DNA of 64,000 bases, taken from contig NZ_FOOR01000002.1 in NCBI RefSeq assembly GCF_900113255.1, positions 186,001 through 250,000 on the forward strand. The letters run 5' to 3'. The translations under genes were made by a program, and so were the position numbers. The notes under the pieces are model-generated. The model had not been told where the DNA came from and did no database searches. It worked only from the letters and a program-made list of their open reading frames with translations. The stretch's first letter is position 1, and each line of letters starts with the position of its first letter. This document shows positions 26,860 to 35,218 of this stretch, one piece after another. This DNA comes from Novosphingobium sp. CF614 (lineage in GTDB: Bacteria; Pseudomonadota; Alphaproteobacteria; Sphingomonadales; Sphingomonadaceae).

Positions 26860-29800
26860 ATGCATTCGATCACAACTTCGCGTCAATCGTTGCAGCGCGC
26901 CCTGCTGCTTGGTTCGGTGGCCGGCCTCGCACTCGGCTCGGCACAGGCGCGCGCGCAGGCCTATGGCCCCGAGGTGCCGCCGACCGGCGCTTACCTGGAG
27001 GCCCAGTCCGGCAGTTCCGGCGGCAACCTGATCGCCATCCCGGCTTACCAGACGGCCAAAGTCACCCCCGATCCGCAGATCGTCGTCGCCGATCCGGGCG
27101 ATTCCGATACCAGCCTCGATCCCACCGGCATCAACGGCGTCGGCCAGATGGTGACCGATATCGGCGGCGGCTTCATCGGCCTGTGCACCGCCACCCTCAT
27201 CAACCCGCGCACGGTCGTCTTCGCCGCACACTGCGTCAACGACGAGGCGGCGACCGACTACGGCGCCGCGAGCGGCGGCACCCCGATCGGCTTCGGCTTT
27301 GCCGCCGACACCTTTTCCGGCGTCGGCAACTGGTACTTCGGCGGCTACCAGACCGACACCGCCGGCGCCTTCTACAACGCCAACTACGTCGCCTACAATC
27401 CGGGCTCGCTGGAGCCCGCGGCGGCCCAGTTCCTCTACAGCGACGTCGCCCTCGCCTCGCTCGACACGCCTGCCGCCGACATCCCGACCTGGGCGATGCT
27501 GTTCTCGCCGCTGCCCGATCCGGGCACGATCGGCGCCGACGGCACCGGCTATCACGTCGGGATCACCGGCTATGGCCGCAGCGGCAGCGCCACTACCGGT
27601 TCGGCCTTCGGCATCGACTTCCGCCGCCGTTCGGCCGAGAACATGATCGGCGCGCTCGCCAGCCTCGACCAGTTCGAAGATTTCCTGTTCGGCCCGGGCG
27701 CCGGGGTAAACCCGCAGAACCTTTACTGGATCGACTTCGACGATCCGCTGCGCGGCACCGCCCAGGCCAGCCCCTTCGACTTCAACGCCTGGCGCGACAA
27801 TGCCACGCCCAACGAAGGCACCACCGCCAGCGGCGATTCCGGCGGTCCGCTGATCCTTGACGATACCTACGACGTCAAGGTCATCCTGGGCGTGCTCTCG
27901 GGCGGCTATACCCGCTTCTTCTTCGGGCAGCCCGCCAATGGCTACGGCACCGCCAGCTTTTACCAGCCGCTGTACCTCTACTGGGACTGGATCGCGGCCA
28001 ACAACCCCTACCACTATGCCTCCGCGAAGGCCGGCAACGGCGCCTGGGAGGATCCCCAGCACTGGACCTCGACGCTCGATCCCAACTACATGGTGATCGA
28101 CGCTGACGGCAACCTCGTCAACGGCGTACCGACCACGCCCGGCGAAGGCGCGACCGGCAACAGCGGCACGTTCGGACAGGCCTGCTTCCAGACCACGGCG
28201 TTCAGCGATTGCTACGACATGGCGACCGGCACCGAGACGGTCACCGGCGATCCGATCGGCACCGCGACCAACGACAAGGCCGTCGGCACGCTCGCCGGCT
28301 TCGACGCCGTGCGCGAGGCCCAGGCCTCAAGCGAAGGCGCTGCCACGCTGCCCTCAGCCACGCTTGCCAACGGGCTGCCCGGCGCCACCGGCTTCGTGCC
28401 GGACAACGACGACGGCGACCGCACTTCCGCCACGCCGCCGCGCTACTTCGACATCACCCTCTCGGCCGCCGGGATCACCACGCTTGCGAGCGCAGTCACG
28501 ATCGACCGCTTCACCATGACCGGGCCCAGCGCCGCGCTCGACATTGCCGCCGGCGGCTCGCTCACCAGCCTGATGTCGATCAACCAGTACGCGGGCATGG
28601 TCCGCGTCAACGGCAGCCTGTCCACCAACGGCGACTACTTCCTGCTCAGCGGCGGGCTGCAGGGCAGCGGCACCATCAACACCCCGTACTTCACCAACCT
28701 GGCCGGCGTGATCGCGCCGGGCGGCATCGGCACGATCGGCACGCTGACCTTCAACGGCAACCTGATCCTGTCCTCGGGCAGCACCTACCTCGCCGATATC
28801 GGCGCGGGCGGCACCTCCGACCTGATCCGGGTCCAGGCGACCACGTTCGATGAGGGCGAAGGCGACGGCGACGGCGAGGTGATTGGCACCGCGCTGACCC
28901 CGGTCGACGGGATCGCGAGCCTGGGCGGCACGGTCGCCCTCGGCGTCGTTCCCGGCGCGATGGTGCGCGATGGCGACGCGTTCAGCATCCTGACCGCCGA
29001 GGGCGGGATCGAGGGCGAGTTCGACACCGCGACCCCGATCAGCGCGATCCTCACGCCGGTGCTGAGCTATGACGCCGGCACCGTCACCGCGGTCCTCGAG
29101 GCGGGTCTCTATGCCGACGTCGTCGCCCCGGGATCGCCGGTGCAGAACGCCTTTGCCCAGTTGCTCGACCAGAACCGCGTGCAATACGGCACTTACGCCG
29201 GGCTTTATGGCCCGCTGGACCTGCTCTCGGTCGCCGGGGTGCAGGGCACGCTGGAAAGCTTCGCCCCGCGCGAACAGCCGCTGCTGCAATCGATGGGCAC
29301 CGCGGCGCTGGAAACCAACAACCGCTTCATCCGCGACCGCCTCGCCATGATCGTCGACGGGTCGCAAGGCGGCACCCTCTCCTATTACGGCAACCCTGGC
29401 AGGGCCATGGCGGCGGCCGGGACCAGCAGCGGCGGAGGAACCGACAGCGCATCGATGGCCGCGGCGAACACGGGCACGCCCTCGGCGACGGTCGAGAATG
29501 CGCTGCCCGAGGATCTCAGCGCCTTCATCGCCGGCGGCTATATCGACGGCAAAAGCGATGGCGCGCCGACCGCGGTGCCCTATGCCGGCGACAAGTTCCA
29601 CGGCTACTACATGGCCGCCGGCCTCGAGAAGAGCTTCGACGACAGCGGCTCCATCGGCATGGCGCTGTCCTATACGATGATGAAGGGCCAGCCGGGATTC
29701 GCCGGCCGGTCGGTCAAGGGCAACCTGTTCCAGCTCAGCCTCTACGGCGCCAAGCGCTTCAAGGGCGGCATCGGCCTCGACGCGCAGATCAACGCCGGCA

Positions 29801-30336
29801 GCTACGATCTCAAGACCGCGCGCACCGTCTCGGTCGGCGAAACCAGCTGGGACTTGCAGGCGCAGGACACGCCCTTCACCCTCACCGCGGAAGTGGGCGC
29901 GAGCGCGCTGACAAGCCTCGCCCCGGCGATCACAGTAACCCCGCGCATCGCCCTGCGCTACTCCGACATCCAGTTCACCCGCACCAAGGAGAGCGGCGGC
30001 GGCCCGGCACTGCAGTACGAGATGGACGACTACGAGAGCCTGCAGGGCCGTGCCAGCTTGCGCATCGAAGGCACGGGCAAGATCCGCCCCCACCTGATCG
30101 GCACGTTCGTCCACGATTTCGAGGACAAGCCCGGCTTCTTCGGCGCCAACTTCGTCGGCGGCACGGGACCGGACGCCCTGTTCGCGCTGCCGGGCAGCGA
30201 CCGCGACTGGGCCGAAGTCGGCGTGGGCCTGACCACTACCGGAAAGGTCGCCTTCTCGCTCAACGCCGAGACCGTCATCTGGCGCTCCGACCTGAGCTAC
30301 CAGTCCTACCGCGGGGCGATCACGATCTCGTTCTGA
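26860..30336 (+). CDS. Autotransporter with trypsin-like serine protease passenger
   Basis: A 1158-residue type V secreted protein. A Sec signal peptide (residues 1-33, ending AQARAQA) is followed by a chymotrypsin-like protease domain with the full triad: H124 in VVFAAHCVND, D195 in YSDVALASLD and S327 in ASGDSGGPL. A beta-helix-like passenger rich in Gly, Thr and Asn follows (about 500-830). The last ~280 residues form an autotransporter beta-barrel ending in ITISF, with the terminal phenylalanine used for outer-membrane assembly. Start was set at MHSITTSR, which follows a good ribosome-binding site. It stands alone, with a strong hairpin terminator after it. Target substrate is unknown. 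Confidence 0.9.
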   Translation: MHSITTSRQSLQRALLLGSVAGLALGSAQARAQAYGPEVPPTGAYLEAQSGSSGGNLIAIPAYQTAKVTPDPQIVVADPGDSDTSLDPTGINGVGQMVTDIGGGFIGLCTATLINPRTVVFAAHCVNDEAATDYGAASGGTPIGFGFAADTFSGVGNWYFGGYQTDTAGAFYNANYVAYNPGSLEPAAAQFLYSDVALASLDTPAADIPTWAMLFSPLPDPGTIGADGTGYHVGITGYGRSGSATTGSAFGIDFRRRSAENMIGALASLDQFEDFLFGPGAGVNPQNLYWIDFDDPLRGTAQASPFDFNAWRDNATPNEGTTASGDSGGPLILDDTYDVKVILGVLSGGYTRFFFGQPANGYGTASFYQPLYLYWDWIAANNPYHYASAKAGNGAWEDPQHWTSTLDPNYMVIDADGNLVNGVPTTPGEGATGNSGTFGQACFQTTAFSDCYDMATGTETVTGDPIGTATNDKAVGTLAGFDAVREAQASSEGAATLPSATLANGLPGATGFVPDNDDGDRTSATPPRYFDITLSAAGITTLASAVTIDRFTMTGPSAALDIAAGGSLTSLMSINQYAGMVRVNGSLSTNGDYFLLSGGLQGSGTINTPYFTNLAGVIAPGGIGTIGTLTFNGNLILSSGSTYLADIGAGGTSDLIRVQATTFDEGEGDGDGEVIGTALTPVDGIASLGGTVALGVVPGAMVRDGDAFSILTAEGGIEGEFDTATPISAILTPVLSYDAGTVTAVLEAGLYADVVAPGSPVQNAFAQLLDQNRVQYGTYAGLYGPLDLLSVAGVQGTLESFAPREQPLLQSMGTAALETNNRFIRDRLAMIVDGSQGGTLSYYGNPGRAMAAAGTSSGGGTDSASMAAANTGTPSATVENALPEDLSAFIAGGYIDGKSDGAPTAVPYAGDKFHGYYMAAGLEKSFDDSGSIGMALSYTMMKGQPGFAGRSVKGNLFQLSLYGAKRFKGGIGLDAQINAGSYDLKTARTVSVGETSWDLQAQDTPFTLTAEVGASALTSLAPAITVTPRIALRYSDIQFTRTKESGGGPALQYEMDDYESLQGRASLRIEGTGKIRPHLIGTFVHDFEDKPGFFGANFVGGTGPDALFALPGSDRDWAEVGVGLTTTGKVAFSLNAETVIWRSDLSYQSYRGAITISF

Positions 30337-30347
30337 TTTGCAGGATG

Positions 30348-30387
30348 GCCCCCCCCCGCGCCGATCGACCGAGCGGCGCGGGGGGGC
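30348..30387 (+). terminator. Hairpin terminator after the autotransporter
   Basis: A stem of 13 or more pairs (CCCCCCCGCGCCG at 30351-30363 against CGGCGCGGGGGGG at 30374-30386) with a ten-base loop lies 11 bases after the stop codon. The following ATCATCTT is only weakly T-rich. Confidence 0.7.
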
Positions 30388-30415
30388 ATCATCTTGAAAG
30401 GAAGAGGTGGTTCAT

Positions 30416-30510
30416 ACCAAGTCTCTTTGAGTGAGACTCATCTCCCCCTTCGGCGGCTCGCAATTGACGAAGGCAACGGGAACAAGGGGGTCCGATCAAT
30501 GAGACTTGGT
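30416..30510. repeat. Dispersed intergenic repeat, copy 2
   Basis: Outer arms ACCAAGTCTC (30416-30425) and GAGACTTGGT (30501-30510) are perfectly inverted. The inner sequence CGGCGGCTCGCAATTGACGA, then AGGCAACGGGAACA, resembles the core of the copy at 35063-35171. It lies between the autotransporter and the first dioxygenase gene. Confidence 0.6.
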
Positions 30511-30583
30511 TTGATCCGGTATCTTGCCGACAATGAGGTTGTCGCGCCAGGCGCCGCTGCCGTCCAGGCCGATGGCTCCGGCC

Positions 30584-31471
30584 TCAACACGCCTCGGCAT
30601 CGGCGTAAGTCGGGATGTCGTTCAGCTTGGCCATGTACTGCCGCAGTTCGTTGAACGGCGCGTGGATCTTGCGCAAGGTGCGGACCGGGCCGCCGCCTTC
30701 GACGTAGTGGCGGCTGTGCTGGATCGACATGTTGTCCCAGATCACCAGATCACCGGTGCGCCAATGGTGCTCGATAATCAGTTCGGGCTTGTAGATATGC
30801 GCGAACAGCCGGTCGAGCAGCGCGTCGCTCTCGGCCTTGGGCAGGCCGATGATCTCGCGTGTCTGCTGTTCGCATACATAGAGCATCGTCTGCCCGGTAC
30901 GCGGATGCCGCATTGCGACCGGGGTGATCGTTTCGTGCGGGCGCGCCCAATCCGGCTGGATCAGATCGGCCTCGTAACCGGTGTTGCCCCGCCCCTGCCG
31001 GCCGCTTTCGTGGCGCGCGGTAAGCCCCTCGAGGCGTTCCTTGAGATCGTCGGGAAGCGCCGCCCAGGAATGGACGGTGTTGACGAAAGTGGTCGGCGCG
31101 GCCCCCGGCTCGACTTCGACTCCGTATAGCGAAGGCGTCTGGAACGGCAGCTCGGACCAATGCATGTCGACATGGTAGAGCAGGCGGCCATAAGGCGCGC
31201 CGCCGTCTTCCTCCTTGTTCGAGACATAGCCGAAGCCTTCGGTGTTGATGCCCGCCAGCTTCGACATGTCCCCGCCATAATGCAGGGCCTCGATCACCCG
31301 GTGCTGGGTGGCGACATCGACGTCCACGTCGCGGAACACCAGGACGCCGGCCTCGTCGAAGGCCCGGCACATCTGCGGCCAGGCATCGGCGCCGATCTCC
31401 TCCTTGAAATCGATGCCCTGGATCTCGGCGCCCACGGTCGGGCTCAGCTTGCGGATTTGAAGTTGTGTCAT
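30584..31471 (-). CDS. TauD/TfdA-family Fe(II)/2-oxoglutarate dioxygenase (first copy)
   Basis: A 295-residue cytosolic dioxygenase that would hydroxylate a small organic acid or related compound with 2-oxoglutarate and O2. The iron ligands are H100 and D102 (YHVDMHW) and H252 (IQHSR); the 2-oxoglutarate-binding arginine follows in RTLRK. The start MTQLQIRK has a GGAGTG ribosome-binding site; the longer frame is a shadow. It lies 67 bases downstream of the amidohydrolase in the same direction, so the two probably form an operon. It is a paralogue of the dioxygenase at 33093. Substrate unknown. Confidence 0.85.
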   Translation of the reverse strand: MTQLQIRKLSPTVGAEIQGIDFKEEIGADAWPQMCRAFDEAGVLVFRDVDVDVATQHRVIEALHYGGDMSKLAGINTEGFGYVSNKEEDGGAPYGRLLYHVDMHWSELPFQTPSLYGVEVEPGAAPTTFVNTVHSWAALPDDLKERLEGLTARHESGRQGRGNTGYEADLIQPDWARPHETITPVAMRHPRTGQTMLYVCEQQTREIIGLPKAESDALLDRLFAHIYKPELIIEHHWRTGDLVIWDNMSIQHSRHYVEGGGPVRTLRKIHAPFNELRQYMAKLNDIPTYADAEAC

Positions 31472-31538
31472 GGCGTCACTCCTCGCCCGGGCATCGCGCC
31501 CGGGCCCTGATCGATTGTGCTGGCGGTTGTACTGGCGC

Positions 31539-32837
31539 TCAGGCGGCCATCGCCTGCATGCGGGCGATGGCTTCGCCGACGGTGTGCGAGAAGCTGACCG
31601 GGGGCAGTTCTTCCGCCCGGACCGGCGTAGCCATTTCCTCGACGCTCGGTCCGACGCGATCGGCGATCGTCTGCAGCATATCGAGATCGAAGCCATAGAG
31701 CCTGGCGGCGTTGAGCGAGGTCATCGCCCGCACTTCGTCTTCGGGAAGATCGTGGAACAGCAGCCGCACCGCCAGCTTGTTGTGCGGGAAGCTGCCCTCG
31801 TGGTGCGGATAGTCGCTGCCCCACAGGATCCGGTCGACGCCGATGTCGTGGCGGGCGCCAAGGTCCTTGCGCACCAGCAGCGAGGGCGCGATGTACATGT
31901 TGCTGCGCCAGTGTTCGGACGGCAGCCTGGTCATGCCTTCGACCGCCCGGTGATAGAGCGGGTAAGCGATGGTGCCTTGCTGGCGGCCCATGATTACCGA
32001 GCCGTCCAGCCGCTTGAGCTCGTCGGGGATCCAGGCGCAGCCGGTCTCGGTGATGATGAACCGCAAGTCGGCAAAACGCTCGAACACGCCGCCGATCATA
32101 AGGTGCGAAAGGGTGCGCTGGATGAACATCGCCGTTTCATAGACGCCCACCGCGATCGCGGCGGGGCCGGTCTGCTCGGTTTCCGGCGGGCCGACGCTGG
32201 CCGAATGGCGATGCACCGGCATCCCGTAGTCGACGCAGGCCTTCCAGAACGGATCGAGCCGGCGCTCGTAGAGATTGACGATGCTGAGCTGATGATCCGA
32301 CGGAACGATGATTCCGGCCAGGCCCTGTTCGCGCGCCCATTTTACTTCGGCGATGGCGTCGTCAAGGTCGTTGAGGAAAACCTGCGCAAGCCCGGCGCGG
32401 CGCCCCGGAGCCTTCCTGCAGAAATCGACCAGCCAGCGGTTGTGCGCCTGCACGCCGGCCCACAGCCGGCGATAGTCCGCAGCATTGGTGGGGGACGGAG
32501 CGGTAACCGCGCCCGAAGGATAGAACGGGGGAACCGTGTTCGGATAGATCACCTCGGCGACCGTGCCCTGGCCTTCGAGGATCGTCACCCGTTCCTCGCT
32601 CTCCCAGTTATAGGGCGAGGAAGCCGAGGAAACGCCGATGCGCAGCCCTTCATCGTCGGTATCGGCAAGCTCCTTGTCGAAATCGGCCCAGGGGTCATGG
32701 AAATCCCTGGCCCAATCCTCGAACTCCTGGTGGAATTCGCTGGCGAGGTAAGGCTTGTAATCGCGGATGCTGGCTCCGGCATGGCCGTCGGAGTTGATGA
32801 GAACATAGTTGCGGGACTTGAATCGGGCACTGTCCAT
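31539..32837 (-). CDS. Amidohydrolase-2 family metal-dependent hydrolase/decarboxylase
   Basis: A 432-residue TIM-barrel protein of the amidohydrolase-related (PF04909) group. The N-terminal SDGHAG replaces the usual HxH strand motif. Further metal/substrate residues appear in VHRHSAS (about 213), TETGCAWIP (about 277) and WGSDYPHHEGSFP (about 358). Members act as decarboxylases (ACMSD, LigW types) or hydrolases in ring-cleavage pathways. It is the first gene of a minus-strand pair with a TauD dioxygenase, divergent from a second such dioxygenase, which points to a joint catabolic role. Reaction is unknown. Confidence 0.82.
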   Translation of the reverse strand: MDSARFKSRNYVLINSDGHAGASIRDYKPYLASEFHQEFEDWARDFHDPWADFDKELADTDDEGLRIGVSSASSPYNWESEERVTILEGQGTVAEVIYPNTVPPFYPSGAVTAPSPTNAADYRRLWAGVQAHNRWLVDFCRKAPGRRAGLAQVFLNDLDDAIAEVKWAREQGLAGIIVPSDHQLSIVNLYERRLDPFWKACVDYGMPVHRHSASVGPPETEQTGPAAIAVGVYETAMFIQRTLSHLMIGGVFERFADLRFIITETGCAWIPDELKRLDGSVIMGRQQGTIAYPLYHRAVEGMTRLPSEHWRSNMYIAPSLLVRKDLGARHDIGVDRILWGSDYPHHEGSFPHNKLAVRLLFHDLPEDEVRAMTSLNAARLYGFDLDMLQTIADRVGPSVEEMATPVRAEELPPVSFSHTVGEAIARMQAMAA

Positions 32838-32939
32838 AAGGCTATCCTCCGAGCAGACGGGCGGCGGAAAATCGGAAAGCCAGATCGGCGATCCGCGATC
32901 GTTCGCACCACTTCGGCGGGACTGTCCGCCCCGCTCCTT

Positions 32940-32952
32940 GCATAGTGTATGC
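32940..32952. promoter_or_regulatory. Palindrome in the divergent amidohydrolase/dioxygenase promoter region
   Basis: GCATA-GTG-TATGC is a perfect inverted repeat about 100 bases before the amidohydrolase and 140 before the plus-strand dioxygenase. It lies in the only AT-rich part of this 255-base divergent region, a typical place for a regulator site. Confidence 0.35.
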
Positions 32953-33092
32953 TATATTTCGGCACTCAAAATTGATGCCGGTCAAAATTGCCGGCGCGGA
33001 TTTCCTGTAGGCATGGCGCCCATGCGGACCGAAGAGCCAGATGCAGCCGATCAACGGCGCATGCTCCGAAGCCATGATTGGAGGATTGCAGC

Positions 33093-33950
33093 ATGACACA
33101 CCTGGAGGTCCGGGAGCTTTCCCCGGAATTCGGCGTCGAAGTCCTGGGTTTCGACCCGAAGGCACCGCTCGACGACGCGACCCGCGAACAGCTTCGCGAC
33201 CTGTTCGACACCAGGCGCCTGCTGCTGTTCCGCGATATCGACCTTTCGCACGAAGAGCAGGCCCGGCTGTGCACCATGCTGATCCGCAAGGGCGAGGCCG
33301 AAACCATCGAAGCGATGGGTTCGCGCGAATCGTTCATCTCCAACAAGCTCGACGATGGCATCGCGCCGTTCGGCCGGTTGCAGTTCCATGGGGACACGAT
33401 GTGGGCAGACAAACCCTACCAGGTGCTTTCGCTGTACGGCACCGATGTCCAGCAGCCCGCCGCGCCGACGATCTTCGTCGATGCCGTCGGCGCCTGGAAG
33501 ACCCTGCCCGAGGATCTGCGCCGCCGGGCCGAAGGCCGCGAAGTGCTGCAGACGGCGGGCGCCGTGCGGCGCGGCAACATGTCCGGGGTTCTGCTCACCG
33601 AAGTGGAGAACCCGCCATCGACCGTCACCCGCATCAATTACACGCACCCGCGCACCGGCGAGACCGTTCTCCATATCTGCGAACAGATGACGCGGAACGT
33701 CCTGGGCATGTCGGACGCGGAAAGCGAGGATCTGCTCACCAGCCTGTTCGCGCATCTCTACCAGCCCGAACGGCAGGTCGGGCATGACTGGCGCGAGGGC
33801 GACCTGGTGGTGTTCGACAACATCGCGCTTCAACACTCACGCGCGCGGGTGTCGAAGGAGGGGCCGGCGCGGACCTTGCGCAAGGTCGCCAGCCCGATGC
33901 CCAGGCTGCGCCCCGACCAGTTGCCCCGCTGGAAGGCGGAAGCGGCCTGA
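33093..33950 (+). CDS. TauD/TfdA-family Fe(II)/2-oxoglutarate dioxygenase (second copy)
   Basis: A 285-residue paralogue of the enzyme at 30584. Iron ligands are H99 and D101 (FHGDTMW) and H248 (LQHSR), with RTLRK after it for 2-oxoglutarate. The start MTHLEVREL has a strong GGAGG ribosome-binding site; a TTG five codons upstream is less likely. It is followed by an NTF2-fold gene 118 bases later on the same strand. Two related dioxygenases in one divergent cluster suggest successive oxidations of one compound or two alternative substrates. Confidence 0.85.
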   Translation: MTHLEVRELSPEFGVEVLGFDPKAPLDDATREQLRDLFDTRRLLLFRDIDLSHEEQARLCTMLIRKGEAETIEAMGSRESFISNKLDDGIAPFGRLQFHGDTMWADKPYQVLSLYGTDVQQPAAPTIFVDAVGAWKTLPEDLRRRAEGREVLQTAGAVRRGNMSGVLLTEVENPPSTVTRINYTHPRTGETVLHICEQMTRNVLGMSDAESEDLLTSLFAHLYQPERQVGHDWREGDLVVFDNIALQHSRARVSKEGPARTLRKVASPMPRLRPDQLPRWKAEAA

Positions 33951-34068
33951 GCAGCCGGGTGCCCGCGGCGATCCTTGCCAGGGCACGGCCTCCACGGACC
34001 GGCATCCCGCAGGCGCGCCGGACCTGCGCATGACATCGCGCCCCGGGGCGCGAAAAGAGGATTTTGAA

Positions 34069-34950
34069 ATGAAAGTCATCGATATCGATCCGGAACTTCT
34101 GCGTCGCTACGCGGAAGCGTCGATCCACGCCGGGAACGAGGCATGGACTCACATGGAGGCCGAATTCGTCGGCAATGTCGACGGGCTGATGGAAACCCTG
34201 GTCGACAAGGAACCGCTGGCCTACACCATCGTCCCGCAGATCTTTCCGGACGGCAGCGTCAAGTCGCCGATCAGCAGCACCTTCGCGGGTGTCCGCGAAT
34301 GCTACGTCTTCGTCCGCGGGCGCAGCGACCTTCTGAACGTCGAGCTGGTCAACGAGATCCGCGGCGGCTGGTACGACTTCCAGGTCGGCGTCAATACCGG
34401 CCGCGTCCGGGGTCAGGACAAGATCACCAACAGCGTCACCATCGGCGTCTTCCCGGTTTCCAGCGGCAAGGGCATCACCGGGGAACTGGTATGGGTGATG
34501 ACGCCGCGCGAACGGCTCGGCACCGGTCCGGCGCCGACCACGCCGGCGCTCGAGGGCTTCGACGGGCGCCGCCAGCTCCTGGCACTGCACAAGCAGTTCC
34601 TCGACGGCTACCGCGCCAATGACGTCGAAGCCATCGTCGCGACGATGAACGACGGCGTGCAGGCCAATATCCGCGACTACGTCAACGACACCGGCACGCT
34701 GATCGGCATCGAGAGCAAGGAGGATTACCGCGCCTACCTGAAGGCGTTCTTCGCCCGGTTCGAAGTCCTGAAGGTCGACCATCTGCAGCGCCTGAGCGAA
34801 GACTGGTACTTGTTCGCCGAGACCCGCATGGAACTGCGCGAACGCAGCGGCCAGCGGCGCGAGTTCGGCATTCACACGGCCGAATTCTTCGTACCCGCGA
34901 AGGACAACCGCATCATCGTGCAGACCGGCCACGGCACCGACCTGCCCTGA
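34069..34950 (+). CDS. NTF2/SnoaL-like fold protein, probably two tandem domains
   Basis: A 293-residue soluble protein. The C-terminal half (about 165-293: LLALHKQFLDGYRANDVEAIVATMNDGVQANIRDY... and the final HTAEFFVPAKDN strand) has the pattern of a SnoaL/nuclear transport factor 2 cone fold. The N-terminal half has a weaker, similar helix-strand pattern and may be a second copy. Such proteins act as small isomerases, dehydratases or binding proteins in catabolic and polyketide clusters. It follows the second TauD dioxygenase and faces the P450. No catalytic residue can be named. Confidence 0.65.
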   Translation: MKVIDIDPELLRRYAEASIHAGNEAWTHMEAEFVGNVDGLMETLVDKEPLAYTIVPQIFPDGSVKSPISSTFAGVRECYVFVRGRSDLLNVELVNEIRGGWYDFQVGVNTGRVRGQDKITNSVTIGVFPVSSGKGITGELVWVMTPRERLGTGPAPTTPALEGFDGRRQLLALHKQFLDGYRANDVEAIVATMNDGVQANIRDYVNDTGTLIGIESKEDYRAYLKAFFARFEVLKVDHLQRLSEDWYLFAETRMELRERSGQRREFGIHTAEFFVPAKDNRIIVQTGHGTDLP

Positions 34951-35062
34951 AGGCACTGGAATGGCCGTTCCGCTGAGTTCGGGAGCTGCCTTGAAACTAC
35001 GAGGGACTTCACGAGCCGGATAATACCCGGTCTCGTGGAGAGAGACTCAGCTTTTCCCTTCT

Positions 35063-35171
35063 ACCAAATCTGATTGATCGGAACTCCTGTTCCCTTGCTT
35101 TCGTCATTGCCGCGCCGCCTTCGGTGGCTCGCAATGACGAAGGGAACAGGAGTTCCGATCGGTGACTTGGT
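35063..35171. repeat. Dispersed palindromic intergenic repeat, copy 3 (best preserved)
   Basis: Long near-perfect hairpin. The arm at 35076-35110 (GATCGGAACTCCTGTTCCCT then TTCGTCATTGC) pairs with 35131-35160 over 30 bases, with a five-base bulge. The apex (35111-35130) holds CGCCTTCGG and can fold with a TTCG-type loop. Outer ACCAA...TTGGT bases extend it. It lies between the convergent NTF2-fold and P450 genes, where it could also act as a bidirectional terminator. Confidence 0.7.
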
Positions 35172-35218
35172 ACAAGGCCGGGAATACCGCGGATCGGTGG
35201 CGGAAAGGCGCGCGCTGC

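Noticed and set aside
28354..30114. 586-codon open frame on the minus strand
   Set aside because: Mirror of the autotransporter beta-barrel and passenger; low-complexity Ala/Arg/Gly/Asp product.
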